This document shows, piece after piece, positions 15,672 through 24,319 of a stretch of DNA of 61,854 nt. The stretch comes from Candidatus Peregrinibacteria bacterium (lineage in GTDB: Bacteria > Patescibacteriota > Gracilibacteria > UBA1369 > LOWO2-01-FULL-3), in NCBI GenBank assembly GCA_018654255.1, contig JABILX010000005.1, forward strand, positions 1 through 61,854, written 5' to 3'. A program made the position numbers and the translations under genes. The notes below the pieces were generated by a model, which was given only the letters and a program-made list of their open reading frames with translations, was not told the DNA's origin and did not search any database. How positions within the stretch are numbered: the first letter of the stretch is position 1; every line of letters starts with the position of its first letter.

Positions 15672-17618
15672 ATGTCAAAAAACGACAAGAAAAAATTAGA
15701 AAAGCTTAACAAGAAAGTCACCAAGATTAAAATCAAGGAGGCTGATGAAGAAAAGATTAAAAGCATAGCAAAAGACGCTAAAAAACAGATTAGTGATGAG
15801 TTTGAAGTTGCTGATAAAAAGACTGATAAGAGTCAGGTTATTTCTGCAAAAAAAGTTGTTTACATCGAGATCGATGATGAAGTGACTTCTGTTTATGACA
15901 GAATTAAAAATCTAAAGATTAAACATATTTATTTGGTTGTGCCTCGCAGATCTGTTCTTTTTCAGAGTATTGTTAATTTGAAAATTTTGAAAAGGAAAGC
16001 TACTGATGATGGGAAAAATCTTTATGTAATTACAAATGATAAGAATGGAATTTATCTGGCTCAGCAAGTAGGCCTTTCTGTTTATGAGAAAGTATCTACC
16101 GAAGGAAAGCCCGTTTTGTTCTCTTCCGAGGAAGAAGATGAGCAAATGCGAATCACTCCACTGAAGGCTAGTGTCAATTCTGCGATCGACGAAGCGCCAA
16201 CTAGAAGGACTGAGCGCAAACTTTCTATTTCTGAGATTTTGACTAGTGCGAAAAAACACAAGAAAAATTTATTGGGTGTGAACAAAGTTCCCGAACCAAA
16301 GAAAAGCTCTGGTGTGACTGGGATGGTGGCTAAGGAAAAAGAGAAAAGAGTAAGAAAACACCGCCTGGTTTTTGTAGCACCAAACAAACAAGCGTTGGTT
16401 GGTCTTGCGTCGATTAGTATTTTGATACTTCTGATAATTTTCTACATAGCTTTGCCTGGAGCGACTCTGTATCTGACTCCTTCTGCTAGTGTTCTTGAAA
16501 AATCTGTTAATGTCACTCTTGCTGAAGCTGAGAAAAATTCTGCCGAGCTTGAGGCTAGCGCTCCACATATGCTGGCTAGTTACCAGGTGACAGCTCAGGT
16601 CGAAAGGTCTGTGCCACACTTTGCGACTGGCAAGGAACTGTCCCCTACCGCTTCAAACGCTAATGGACAGATTACGATTATAAATAACGCTTCATATTCG
16701 TGGCCTTTGGTCGCTTCTACTCGTTTCCAGACTAATGAAGGAATTGTGTTCAGAATTTCTGAAAGCGTGGATGTACCTCCTTCTTCGGCTGGTGGTCCTG
16801 GGAAAATCGAAGCTTTTGTAATCGCAGATGCTGAAGATGCCTATGGCCAAATCGCTGGAGAGAGAGGGAATATTGGTCCTGCGAAATTCTTTTTACCTGG
16901 TTTGAAGGATTCGAGCAGAGATGTTTTGTATGCCGAGAGTTATGCTGACATGGAGGGTGGCGTGACTGATTACACCACTTATGTTTCGGAAGATGATATT
17001 GAGGCCGCTAGGTCTAAGCTGAAAGAAGCTTTGATAAAAGCTGTCGAGGATGAACTTAGAAATGAGGTTGGAAACAAAAACGAACTGAATGATGCAGATT
17101 ATGTTTTGTTGATTGGTGAAGGCGCTATTTGGACCAGTGATGTAAGTGTTAATCCTGTTGATGTGCCGAGTGGCTCTGGGGTCGATCAGTTCGAGGTTTC
17201 GGGTTACTTGAGTGCTTCGGGTTGGTGTTATAGCAAATCTGAGATGGTTGAGTTGCTTACCAAAGAGCTTTTGTTGAAGAAGAGTCCACAAAAGAAACTG
17301 GTAAAGGTGAACGAGGACACAATCACTTATAGAATTTTCGAGAAAGACACTATCAAAAACAAGATTAAGATAACCGCTAACATCAAGGGCATTGAGGAAT
17401 TCAATATTGATCCTGAGTTGGAGAATGGTGCTCGTTTGATAAATAAGATCAAGGAACATATCTTGGGTCGAGACATCGAGGACGCGAAAAATTATATTCA
17501 AAATCTTCCTGAAATAAATAAGGTTGAAATCGATAGTTGGCCGGCTTGGTCACCTACCATTCCTAATGTTCCAGATAATATTGATATTGAGGTCCGAGAT
17601 GCTTTGATGGTGGAGTAG
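15672..17618 (+). CDS. large bitopic membrane protein coupled to ftsA
   Basis: A 648-residue protein. Residues 1-60 are Lys-rich. Residues 60-140 look like an alpha/beta nucleotide-like or phosphotransferase-like fold (VYIEIDDEV to YVITNDKNG). A basic region leads to one transmembrane helix at about 237-260. About 390 residues lie outside, with Ser/Ala-rich beta segments and an N-P-E-I-N-rich C-terminus. Some CPR proteins of this layout are annotated as baseplate-J-like; I cannot confirm that. The three-base spacing from ftsA suggests a division or envelope-linking role (inference). Confidence 0.6.
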   Translation: MSKNDKKKLEKLNKKVTKIKIKEADEEKIKSIAKDAKKQISDEFEVADKKTDKSQVISAKKVVYIEIDDEVTSVYDRIKNLKIKHIYLVVPRRSVLFQSIVNLKILKRKATDDGKNLYVITNDKNGIYLAQQVGLSVYEKVSTEGKPVLFSSEEEDEQMRITPLKASVNSAIDEAPTRRTERKLSISEILTSAKKHKKNLLGVNKVPEPKKSSGVTGMVAKEKEKRVRKHRLVFVAPNKQALVGLASISILILLIIFYIALPGATLYLTPSASVLEKSVNVTLAEAEKNSAELEASAPHMLASYQVTAQVERSVPHFATGKELSPTASNANGQITIINNASYSWPLVASTRFQTNEGIVFRISESVDVPPSSAGGPGKIEAFVIADAEDAYGQIAGERGNIGPAKFFLPGLKDSSRDVLYAESYADMEGGVTDYTTYVSEDDIEAARSKLKEALIKAVEDELRNEVGNKNELNDADYVLLIGEGAIWTSDVSVNPVDVPSGSGVDQFEVSGYLSASGWCYSKSEMVELLTKELLLKKSPQKKLVKVNEDTITYRIFEKDTIKNKIKITANIKGIEEFNIDPELENGARLINKIKEHILGRDIEDAKNYIQNLPEINKVEIDSWPAWSPTIPNVPDNIDIEVRDALMVE

Positions 17619-17737
17619 TTTGGGCGGTGCTCGATTGGCGAGTGGTTGGTCCATGATTGGCAAATCTCGTTTTTTATTATTGATCAAATCAGTTTTGTGG
17701 TAGAATTGTTGTTAAGAAAAACCTAACTCCTATTCCT

Positions 17738-19342
17738 ATGTTTAAAAATGCTTTTATATCTAGTTTGATTACTGGATTTGTCTTTTTGCTTACCTTTGGT
17801 GCGACCATCGCTTTTGGTGAAAATCCAAGTGTGGCTCCTCCTGGAGGGTTGGTGCATCCGACGTTTAGTGGGGTGAATATAGCTCCTGGAGGGTATCTTA
17901 GTACTGGGGGGATAATGAGTCCTGAGGGAGATTTAGTTTTGACAAAGAAAATCCCTGGTAGTGGAGATGGCGGTAATGACAGTGCTTTTATTAGAATTAC
18001 TGACACTCCTTCAGATCTTGGAGATAGTGTCATTCTTATTGGCTCGGAGATTCCTAATAAGAATATTACAATTACCACTGGTGAAGGTGGCAAGATATTC
18101 ATGAATGATCCTGTTGAAGCCTATAGCTTGAAGATTCTTGATAGTATTTTCTCTGGTTCGGGACCTGGGGATGCATTTCCTCTTACAATCAATGATGATA
18201 TTGAAATTACAGGCGACTTAACTGTTGATTCAATTTCTACCCTTACTGACCATACAAACTTAGAATTTACTTCCCCTGTTAAGTTTACTGACTCTGTAAC
18301 TTTTGGATCTGATCCTAGTTTTCCTAACGAGGCATCTTTTCAAATATTAAATGTTTCTCAGAAGATAATTAATCCTCTTCCTGGCGATAGCAATGATGCA
18401 ATAGTAAATATTGACGAAGGTCTTTATGTCAGTGGCAAGATTGTACTTAATGATAAAATAACTGATTATGATGATGGGGATGTGAATATTGGTGAGAATT
18501 TGGTTGTTGAGGGTGATTTATTAGTTGAGGGAGATATTATTCCAGGTATTTCAGCGTCTGATGCTTGTTCTGACGGCCAGATTCTTAGAAGAGGCGACAG
18601 TACTTGGACTTGTTCTAGTCCTGAAGATGCTATCTCCCAAATTTGGGCTGAATCGACGTACAATGTTTATCGAGTTGATAAAAATGTTGGTATAGGTATT
18701 AATGATCCAAAACACAAATTGGATGTTGTGGGTGGAAGTGGTGGTCAAAATAGTATGCTTTTGAGATTGAGAAACCCAAATACTTCTTATAATACAGGGA
18801 CTGGTATTAGATTTACCAATACTACTACTAATAGTTCTAATGGGACTTATTCTTCAGAAATTGTGGGTGTTCGAGGTGGAGGATCTTCACAATCTCTAGA
18901 ATTCAAGACAAGTAACAGTTCTGCTGCACCAACCACAAGAATGACTATTGCTGGCGGCGGTAATGTAACTATAAATGAAAGTCTAACAATCGATGAAGAT
19001 CTTATGGTCAATGGCGGAATATATACTGACACTAATATTGCAGCTGGATATGGACATATCACTGCTGATAAAATTGGGAAATATTTTAGAGAAAGAGAGA
19101 GTGAATCTGTTAGTGGTGATTCTTATGAGACTTGGACGAATTACTGCTCAAGTGGAAAGGTTGTCTCTTGTCATGTGAGACCTGACACTACAAATGCAAA
19201 CACCCTTAGGTATTATGCGAAAGGAATGCATGCCAATCCGAATCAATCTCTTACATACTGTGAAGCTCGAGTTTTCAACGACAAATCGACCGCTCTGACT
19301 TTCCATCTGGACGTGATTTGTTTTGATCCTAAAAAATACTAA
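17738..19342 (+). CDS. secreted fibre-like surface protein
   Basis: A 534-residue protein with an N-terminal signal peptide (hydrophobic about 7-27, cleavage likely after AFG). The body is rich in Gly, Asn, Ser, Thr and Asp, with repeated short beta patterns such as GDLxVxGDI and VNGGIYTDTN, like phage tail-fibre and trimeric adhesin stalks. The region VGIGINDPKHKLDVVGG resembles the start of fibre chaperone and knob modules. Four to six Cys near the C-terminus may form disulfides. A related start element, TAACT, lies ten bases before ATG. Role: surface attachment (inference). Confidence 0.65.
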   Translation: MFKNAFISSLITGFVFLLTFGATIAFGENPSVAPPGGLVHPTFSGVNIAPGGYLSTGGIMSPEGDLVLTKKIPGSGDGGNDSAFIRITDTPSDLGDSVILIGSEIPNKNITITTGEGGKIFMNDPVEAYSLKILDSIFSGSGPGDAFPLTINDDIEITGDLTVDSISTLTDHTNLEFTSPVKFTDSVTFGSDPSFPNEASFQILNVSQKIINPLPGDSNDAIVNIDEGLYVSGKIVLNDKITDYDDGDVNIGENLVVEGDLLVEGDIIPGISASDACSDGQILRRGDSTWTCSSPEDAISQIWAESTYNVYRVDKNVGIGINDPKHKLDVVGGSGGQNSMLLRLRNPNTSYNTGTGIRFTNTTTNSSNGTYSSEIVGVRGGGSSQSLEFKTSNSSAAPTTRMTIAGGGNVTINESLTIDEDLMVNGGIYTDTNIAAGYGHITADKIGKYFRERESESVSGDSYETWTNYCSSGKVVSCHVRPDTTNANTLRYYAKGMHANPNQSLTYCEARVFNDKSTALTFHLDVICFDPKKY

Positions 19343-19345
19343 ATA

Positions 19346-19948
19346 CTATTCCTCTTCTGGGATTTCTTCGCTTATCGTGTTAGCGATGGCTACTGATTCT
19401 ATGCAGCTATCAATGCTTTCTTGATCTCCTAACTTTTCACAGTAATTTGTGTCATTTTGCGCCATGGCTCTATCTACTAAAATGTTGTGATTACATTCCA
19501 ATTTTTCTGCTTCAACTTCCAGAGATTCACAACCTTCCAAATCGTCGTTTTCAATCAGACTGTGTGATATTGTATCTTGATCAACGAGAAAATCTTCGAA
19601 TCCTTCAGCTTTTTCAACTTCCGCTACTTCATCCATGCAATTTTCTTTGTATCTATCTAATTTAATATCATCACAATAATCGTCGTCGTTTTCGTTGGTC
19701 GCTTTATCTGTTAGTAAAATTGCATTGATAAGGTCAGTACATTCAACTTTCTTTGCTTCATTTAGAATTTTTCCGCATTTCTCGATGTCTTTTGTTTCTA
19801 TTGCTGAGGTATATAGATCTTCATCGAGAAGTGAATCTGCACTCAATTCTTCGTCGGGTACTTGTGGCGTTTCTTCAGCTTTGTTTGAGAGCCCACACCC
19901 ACTAAAGAGAAGTGTTGAGATGAGTGCGAATGATAATAATTTCTTCAT
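19346..19948 (-). CDS. Cys-rich acidic lipoprotein
   Basis: A 200-residue predicted lipoprotein with lipobox LFSGC (Cys at 18). The mature part is very acidic and has about ten further cysteines in a repeating pattern of C, roughly 10 residues, C (for example KCGKIL...EC, YCDDI...NC, GCESL...EC, YCEKL...SC), suggesting four disulfide-bonded helical hairpins. I do not recognise a family. TAACC (19958-19962, minus) lies nine bases before ATG. It converges with the fibre-like gene with three bases between them. Confidence 0.6.
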   Translation of the reverse strand: MKKLLSFALISTLLFSGCGLSNKAEETPQVPDEELSADSLLDEDLYTSAIETKDIEKCGKILNEAKKVECTDLINAILLTDKATNENDDDYCDDIKLDRYKENCMDEVAEVEKAEGFEDFLVDQDTISHSLIENDDLEGCESLEVEAEKLECNHNILVDRAMAQNDTNYCEKLGDQESIDSCIESVAIANTISEEIPEEE

Positions 19949-20061
19949 AGGAATTTTGGTTAAAAAGGTTTTTGAGATCGCTTTTCAAGGTATTATAAAG
20001 ACCGCTTTTTTGCAAGTTTAACGCACTGCAAATTGAGCGACATTTGGCAGGACAAAACAAA

Positions 20062-20083
20062 AGCCGCTTACTTGGAAGCGACT
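20062..20083 (-). terminator. terminator after the Pro/Gly-rich protein gene
   Basis: AGCCGCTT (20062-20069) pairs with AAGCGACT (20076-20083) with one G-T pair; A-rich sequence on the plus strand gives a U-tract for leftward transcripts. Confidence 0.75.
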
Positions 20084-20093
20084 CTTGTGTGAT

Positions 20094-20909
20094 TTATAGT
20101 CCGAGGTTTTTTCTGATTTCGTCTGCTTGTTGATCGTCTTGAGCTTTCTTTTGAGTTGTTACAACTTCGTTTTCTAGCTCCATCCATTCTTGATAGTGTT
20201 GTTCTGCAAGTTTCTCAAGTTGTGGAACGTGTTTCTTTGATAATGCTGCAAACTTTTGCTTTTCTTCTTCGAAGATTCGGATCAATTCGTCTATCTGTTC
20301 TTGCTTAAGTTTTGGTACTGATTCAACTATCTTTTTCTTCTCGTCTTTTGACAGAGAGATTGAACCTGCTAGCAGTTTTACGAATGTTTCTTCTTCAAAT
20401 TTAAGTTCGCTTGCTGGGCATTTTACTTTTAATTCTTTTGGAAGTTTTGTTCCAAGTTGAAAATTTGCTGGTGTCGTATCTTCCACTGGAGGTTGTCCTC
20501 CTTGTGGTGGATATCCGCCTTGCGGTGGGTATCCGCCTTGTGGTGGGTATCCCATCGGTGGTTGTGGTGGGTATCCCCCTCCTTGTGGTGGATATCCGCC
20601 TTGTGGTGGCATTGGTTGTCCTCCTTGTGGGTATCCGCCTTGTGGTGGTGGCATTGGTGCTCCTCCTTGTGGAGCATATCCTCCTTGTGGTGGCATTGGC
20701 GCTCCTCCTTGTGGAGCGTATCCTCCTTGTGGTGGCATTGGTGCTCCTCCTTGTGGTTGTGGAGGAGGTGGTGGTGGTGGAGTTCCTCCTGCCGGTGGCG
20801 GTGGAGGTGGTGCACCTGCTCCATCGTCTTTTGGTGGAGGCGGTGGCGGTGGCGTTGCACCTGTATCATCACCTTTAGGGTCTTGTTTTGGATCTTGTGG
20901 ATCGTTCAT
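20094..20909 (-). CDS. Pro/Gly/Gln-rich protein with helical C-terminal domain
   Basis: A 271-residue protein. Residues about 15-145 are low-complexity: poly-Pro blocks, then repeated units of the form [14 protein letters not shown] and YPPQGG. Residues about 160-271 form a helical domain ([24 protein letters not shown]) that recurs in the protein at 35776-36243. No signal peptide or membrane segment. The disordered repeat may act as a spacer or sticky linker. Function unknown. Confidence 0.6.
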   Translation of the reverse strand: MNDPQDPKQDPKGDDTGATPPPPPPPKDDGAGAPPPPPPAGGTPPPPPPPQPQGGAPMPPQGGYAPQGGAPMPPQGGYAPQGGAPMPPPQGGYPQGGQPMPPQGGYPPQGGGYPPQPPMGYPPQGGYPPQGGYPPQGGQPPVEDTTPANFQLGTKLPKELKVKCPASELKFEEETFVKLLAGSISLSKDEKKKIVESVPKLKQEQIDELIRIFEEEKQKFAALSKKHVPQLEKLAEQHYQEWMELENEVVTTQKKAQDDQQADEIRKNLGL

Positions 20910-21033
20910 AAGTTTTTGATTATTTACGGTTGTTAATTCTAGCTTATTGTACGGTCTTTTTCAATTAAAAACTAGACTTTCTTATAAATTGTGGTTAAAA
21001 TCACTATCGCTTTTTGAAATTTGTTCTTTATTT

Positions 21034-21068
21034 GGGCGAGCAAGCGTCGCTGACGCTCGCTAATGCCC
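21034..21068. repeat. REP-like hairpin upstream of tRNA-Val
   Basis: GGGC and GCCC arms bracket a second inverted repeat, AGCGTC-GCT-GACGCT (21043-21057), which overlaps GCGAGC/GCTCGC. It has no T-run and lies between the start of a leftward gene and a rightward tRNA, so its role is unclear. Confidence 0.5.
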
Positions 21069-21118
21069 CTACACTCAAATCTTTGAGGAAAGTTCCTTTC
21101 CTTTGGATTTTCCCTCCG

Positions 21119-21195
21119 GGGCGGTTAGCTCAGTTGGTTAGAGCGCATCGTTGACATCGATGAGGTCGGTGGTTCAAATCCACTATCGCCCACCA
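21119..21195 (+). tRNA. tRNA-Val (GAC)
   Basis: A 77-base cloverleaf. The acceptor stem is GGGCGGT/ATCGCCC with one G-T pair, the anticodon loop is TTGACAT with stem CATCG/CGATG, and the T arm is GGTGG-TTCAAAT-CCACT. CCA is encoded. The anticodon GAC reads valine codons. Confidence 0.95.
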
Positions 21196-21202
21196 GAAAA
21201 AC

Positions 21203-22306
21203 TTATTTTTTATAACCAATATTCTCATCAGTTTGCTTCATAGATTCTTCCATTGAGATTCCTCTTACTAATGCTCTAATAGAATCTATGTTTGGAATCA
21301 TTGTAATCAACTTTGAATAAAAAGCAGCTCTAACAACAACCTTTTGCCCTTCGACTTCTATGCCTCCAGGGCATGTAAAACAAACTATTGGCTGCAAGGG
21401 AATATTTAAGCTTATACACTGTTCTCGTAATTTTTGCTCAAGCTGTCCCGTACTGATTGGGATTGAAGCTGGCGCGAATTTTATACGTGGTTGATTTCTT
21501 AAAATTTCTAAAAACTGGTCCCTGCTAACTGATTCTGACAAATTGAATTCAAAAGTACAAAGATAATAATCAAGTCCTGGAACTTGAAAAACTCTCGCTT
21601 CAATATTGTCTTTATCAAGACTGGGAAGTAATCCAGAAACAGTTTCTTTCACGTATTCCTCCAACGTAGGATCCATTATCGTATCAGCTAAATTATCCCT
21701 AAGAGTATAGGCATTTAATCTTGTCTGCCTTTGGACAACCAATCCCAACCTAATATCTGTAATTTTAGATCTTACTGCATTCAGTATTGGGGCAACACCA
21801 GAAACCAAACAGTTCCCTTGCCTATAATTCAAACTTCCGTCTTCAGTTCCAGGCGGCTCAAAAGGTGGTGCGATGGGAGCATGTAAAGGATGCGTTCCGG
21901 ATTGATGTATAATCGGTTTTTTTGCAGAATATGTGCGATAAAAATCCGCCAAATTATCTTTTCCGGGAAGGATGGCCGTATCAACAATTGCGTCTGTTTT
22001 CCCCAATTCCCCAAATGATTGATCCAATGGTAAAAGTTCAAAAGAAGTCCCCCATGCTCCCTTTAATTTTCTAATATTTTTCCTAGAGGTATCAATGAAT
22101 ATTTTTATATCTTTTTCTTTTTCATCTAAGCCATATCTTGCTATTTCGAATCTCCGGAAACTATCTTCGTCAGTTCCTAAAACAACAGCAGAAACATCTA
22201 TGTCTGGTTGAGAATTCAAGATCTCCCTTAATAGTCTATGACCTAGCAGTCCACCTGCTCCGCGGATTGCTACTTTTATTGGTTCGTTGTGACTTTGTTC
22301 CATCAT
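21203..22306 (-). CDS. divergent GAPDH-like dehydrogenase
   Basis: A 367-residue NAD(P)-dependent-dehydrogenase-like protein. The N-terminal Rossmann motif IRGAGGLLGHRLL and the overall order of segments resemble glyceraldehyde-3-phosphate dehydrogenase. NCLVSGVAPIL aligns with the catalytic-Cys region, and LNAYT aligns with the VHAYT region, where the general-base His is replaced by Asn. Two more Cys lie in CFTCPG. It may act on another aldehyde or acyl phosphate, or have altered chemistry. An intrinsic terminator ends only a few bases before the start, with a structured leader and short ORF upstream, so expression is probably attenuated. Confidence 0.6.
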   Translation of the reverse strand: MMEQSHNEPIKVAIRGAGGLLGHRLLREILNSQPDIDVSAVVLGTDEDSFRRFEIARYGLDEKEKDIKIFIDTSRKNIRKLKGAWGTSFELLPLDQSFGELGKTDAIVDTAILPGKDNLADFYRTYSAKKPIIHQSGTHPLHAPIAPPFEPPGTEDGSLNYRQGNCLVSGVAPILNAVRSKITDIRLGLVVQRQTRLNAYTLRDNLADTIMDPTLEEYVKETVSGLLPSLDKDNIEARVFQVPGLDYYLCTFEFNLSESVSRDQFLEILRNQPRIKFAPASIPISTGQLEQKLREQCISLNIPLQPIVCFTCPGGIEVEGQKVVVRAAFYSKLITMIPNIDSIRALVRGISMEESMKQTDENIGYKK

Positions 22307-22313
22307 AAATATT

Positions 22314-22340
22314 AAAAAAAGGCCATTCTCTTGAGGCCTT
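22314..22340 (-). terminator. leader terminator before the GAPDH-like gene
   Basis: On the minus strand AAGGCC (22340-22335) pairs with GGCCTT (22324-22319), followed by a U7 run (22320-22314) and then, eight bases later, the start codon. AAGGCCTT at 22379-22372 can instead pair with 22340-22334, destroying this hairpin, so the site can act as an attenuator. Confidence 0.75.
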
Positions 22341-22377
22341 AAGGTTAGTCATTAATTTAATGAAATACTTGAAGGCC

Positions 22378-22476
22378 TTAGAAAAGGGCCAGGAGCAAGC
22401 TGACAAAAACCACATTCTTTTGGAATGAATAAATTTTATTATTCAAGACTGTATGTGGTTCCTGTGGAAAATTCAT
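22378..22476 (-). CDS. possible 32-residue leader peptide
   Basis: A short ORF whose stop codon (22380-22378) touches the antiterminator segment 22379-22372. The peptide ends in a hydrophobic run with four Leu in five residues (LLLAL, residues 27-31). The RNA also contains an 8-bp stem (22460-22453 with 22415-22408). A ribosome ending at the stop would cover the antiterminator; one held at the Leu run would leave it free. No Shine-Dalgarno sequence or TAACC precedes it, and an ORF of this size can occur by chance. Confidence 0.4.
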   Translation of the reverse strand: MNFPQEPHTVLNNKIYSFQKNVVFVSLLLALF

Positions 22477-22495
22477 ATTTTTTTATTACGGCTTA

Positions 22496-22524
22496 ACGGT
22501 AGCCTTAGGTTGCTATTTTGTCAA
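22496..22524 (-). promoter_or_regulatory. promoter for the GAPDH-like leader
   Basis: On the minus strand TTGACA (22524-22519) is followed after 17 bases by TACCGT (22501-22496), a weak -10. Transcription would begin near 22489, giving a leader of about 180 bases. Confidence 0.5.
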
Positions 22525-22542
22525 TTTTTTCCAGGACGCAGA

Positions 22543-22571
22543 TTGCTCCCAATGCAATTTCCTGGTATAAT
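22543..22571 (+). promoter_or_regulatory. promoter of the thioredoxin-like gene (leaderless)
   Basis: TTGCTC (22543-22548), 17 bases, TATAAT (22566-22571), then six bases to the ATG at 22578. Transcription should begin at the start codon. Confidence 0.75.
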
Positions 22572-22577
22572 TGTTTG

Positions 22578-23624
22578 ATGAACTCATTATTCAACACAAA
22601 CAGACTAGTCTATAAAAGCCCTGAAAAGTTGGAGAAGCAAATTGATCCTAATTCAGGTTCTTCGGAAAAGATTGAGAAGAGGAAAAGTACTTTGCCGGAA
22701 CTTGGTTCTTCTGAACTAGAGGCTGTGAATGCATCGGACAAACCAACTTTGATTGTTCTTTCAGCAACTTGGTGTAATGGATGTGCAAAGGCCATAAAAG
22801 CATTGGAAAACTTAGAAAAAGAAGTTGGTAATGATGTTAATATTTTCATACATACACAAGACCTACATGAGAATAATTCAGCATCATTATATGAAAAAAT
22901 GGGGATTGACCATCCTAAGACGCTACCAATGTTGTTATTTAAAAACCCTAAGGAAACTGGATTTAGTTCTCATATTAATATCCCTGAAAATATTGAAGGT
23001 TTGAGTTTGTTTTTGGACGAAAAAGCTGGAATCAAAACTAAATCCTTAGAACTTGCTCAAAAAGAAAAATCTGAGGAGGCGTATAAAAAAATGGTTGATG
23101 AAGATCCAGAAACTTTCATGAAAGAATTTAAGAGAATTGCCGATAAGCAATTTGCAGAAGATTTATTGTTTATGGTCGGTCATAACATAGAAAAGAAAGG
23201 GCCCTTTTTGCTGCTGATGTTTCATGAGCAATATCAGAACAAACCTTATGCAAAACGTATTTTAGAAGTTGCTGCTTGGAATTCGTCTAACACTGATTTC
23301 CAAGGGTCTCTTGAGTATTTTCGTCTTTATAAAGATGAACCGTTTGCAGAAGATGTGTTAGAAAACGCTTTCCGAAATGCATCAAAGTCTGATAAAGAGG
23401 TTTTTGTTGTTTGGTATTTCAAGCTGTTGAAAGAAAGGGAGTACTCAAACGAACTTCTTGAATCAATTGCTCAAGATGCTGAGTCTGCAAAAAAAATCTT
23501 TGAAAAGTATAAATTTTTCTTGGCAAAAGGTTATGGCGACGTTGAGGATTTGCGAGTTTTCGCGGAATATGTAAAGAAAACAAATCCTGAGCTTGTTGAG
23601 GAATATAAGGATTTATTGATTTAG
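22578..23624 (+). CDS. thioredoxin-fold protein with long helical tail
   Basis: A 348-residue protein. After about 55 polar residues comes a thioredoxin-like domain (about 56-150) with the redox motif WCNGC and a cis-Pro segment (TLPMLLF). The remaining 200 residues are helical, with repeat-like segments such as EDVLENAFRNA and KRILEVAAWNS that could form a TPR-like scaffold. There is no signal peptide, so it is probably cytoplasmic. The ATG at 22578 is chosen over an earlier in-frame ATG because a TATAAT box lies between them. Confidence 0.7.
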   Translation: MNSLFNTNRLVYKSPEKLEKQIDPNSGSSEKIEKRKSTLPELGSSELEAVNASDKPTLIVLSATWCNGCAKAIKALENLEKEVGNDVNIFIHTQDLHENNSASLYEKMGIDHPKTLPMLLFKNPKETGFSSHINIPENIEGLSLFLDEKAGIKTKSLELAQKEKSEEAYKKMVDEDPETFMKEFKRIADKQFAEDLLFMVGHNIEKKGPFLLLMFHEQYQNKPYAKRILEVAAWNSSNTDFQGSLEYFRLYKDEPFAEDVLENAFRNASKSDKEVFVVWYFKLLKEREYSNELLESIAQDAESAKKIFEKYKFFLAKGYGDVEDLRVFAEYVKKTNPELVEEYKDLLI

Positions 23625-23637
23625 AGCTATCAGGTCT

Positions 23638-23673
23638 GTTAGAATCGGCCAGTAAACATTCTAACAATTTTTT
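23638..23673 (+). terminator. hairpin and T-run ending at the transaldolase start
   Basis: GTTAGAAT (23638-23645) pairs perfectly with ATTCTAAC (23658-23665), followed by AATTTTTT that abuts the ATG at 23674. It may end the thioredoxin-like transcript. TAGAAT (23640-23645) could also be a -10 for the transaldolase, with TTGATT about 18 bases upstream, so the same bases may do both jobs. Confidence 0.6.
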
Positions 23674-24315
23674 ATGAAATTATTTTTGGATTCAGCTTTG
23701 ATCGATGAAGTCCGTGAAGCAGCTGGCTGGGGTATTGTTGATGGCGTTACTACAAATCCTTCTTTGATAAAGAAGTCTGGGCGCGATTTCAAAGAGGTTA
23801 TAAATGAAATCTGTGAAGTTCTATCGAACGGGGCAATCTCTGCTGAAGTCCTTTCAGAGGACGCTGAAGGGATGCTCAAAGAAGCTCGTGAATTTGCTAG
23901 CTGGAAGCCAAATATTGTCATCAAGATTCCTATGACCGACGAAGGATTAAAGGCTGTGAAGGTTCTTAGTGAAGAAGGAATCCATACAAACGTAACTTTG
24001 ATGTTTTCTGCAAATCAGGCTTTGCTCGCTGCGAAGGCTGGAGCGACATATGTTAGTCCTTTTGTTGGAAGACTTGATGATAATGGACAGGATGGAATGC
24101 AACTTATTTCTGATATTGTTCAGATGTACATGAATTACGGATTTGATACTGAAATCATTGTCGCGAGTGTACGTCATCCGATGCATGTTCATGAATCAGC
24201 TATGCTTGGAGCTCATGTAGCGACTGTTCCTTTTGGTATTTTGGAAAAAATGTTCGGACATCCTTTGACCGATAGTGGGATAGAGAAGTTTATGAAAGAT
24301 GCGGGAGTTAGGTAG
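23674..24315 (+). CDS. tal: transaldolase (small TalC/FSA-like subfamily)
   Basis: A 213-residue TIM-barrel aldolase. [14 protein letters not shown] (about 23-36), the Schiff-base lysine in VIKIPMT (about 90) and [14 protein letters not shown]-like segment (about 106-122) fit the short transaldolase/fructose-6-phosphate aldolase family. It would interconvert pentose and hexose phosphates, giving this reduced genome a non-oxidative pentose route that could feed RuBP-related metabolism. The start lies directly after a hairpin and T-run. Confidence 0.92.
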   Translation: MKLFLDSALIDEVREAAGWGIVDGVTTNPSLIKKSGRDFKEVINEICEVLSNGAISAEVLSEDAEGMLKEAREFASWKPNIVIKIPMTDEGLKAVKVLSEEGIHTNVTLMFSANQALLAAKAGATYVSPFVGRLDDNGQDGMQLISDIVQMYMNYGFDTEIIVASVRHPMHVHESAMLGAHVATVPFGILEKMFGHPLTDSGIEKFMKDAGVR

Positions 24316-24319
24316 CGTT

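Noticed and set aside
20411-20936. Long open frames opposite the Pro/Gly-rich gene
   Set aside because: They only mirror the CCN/GGN repeats and encode unlikely Leu/Val- or Trp/Ser-rich proteins.
22307-22524. T-box leader upstream of the GAPDH-like gene
   Set aside because: The conserved T-box sequence (GGUGGNACC-like) is missing.
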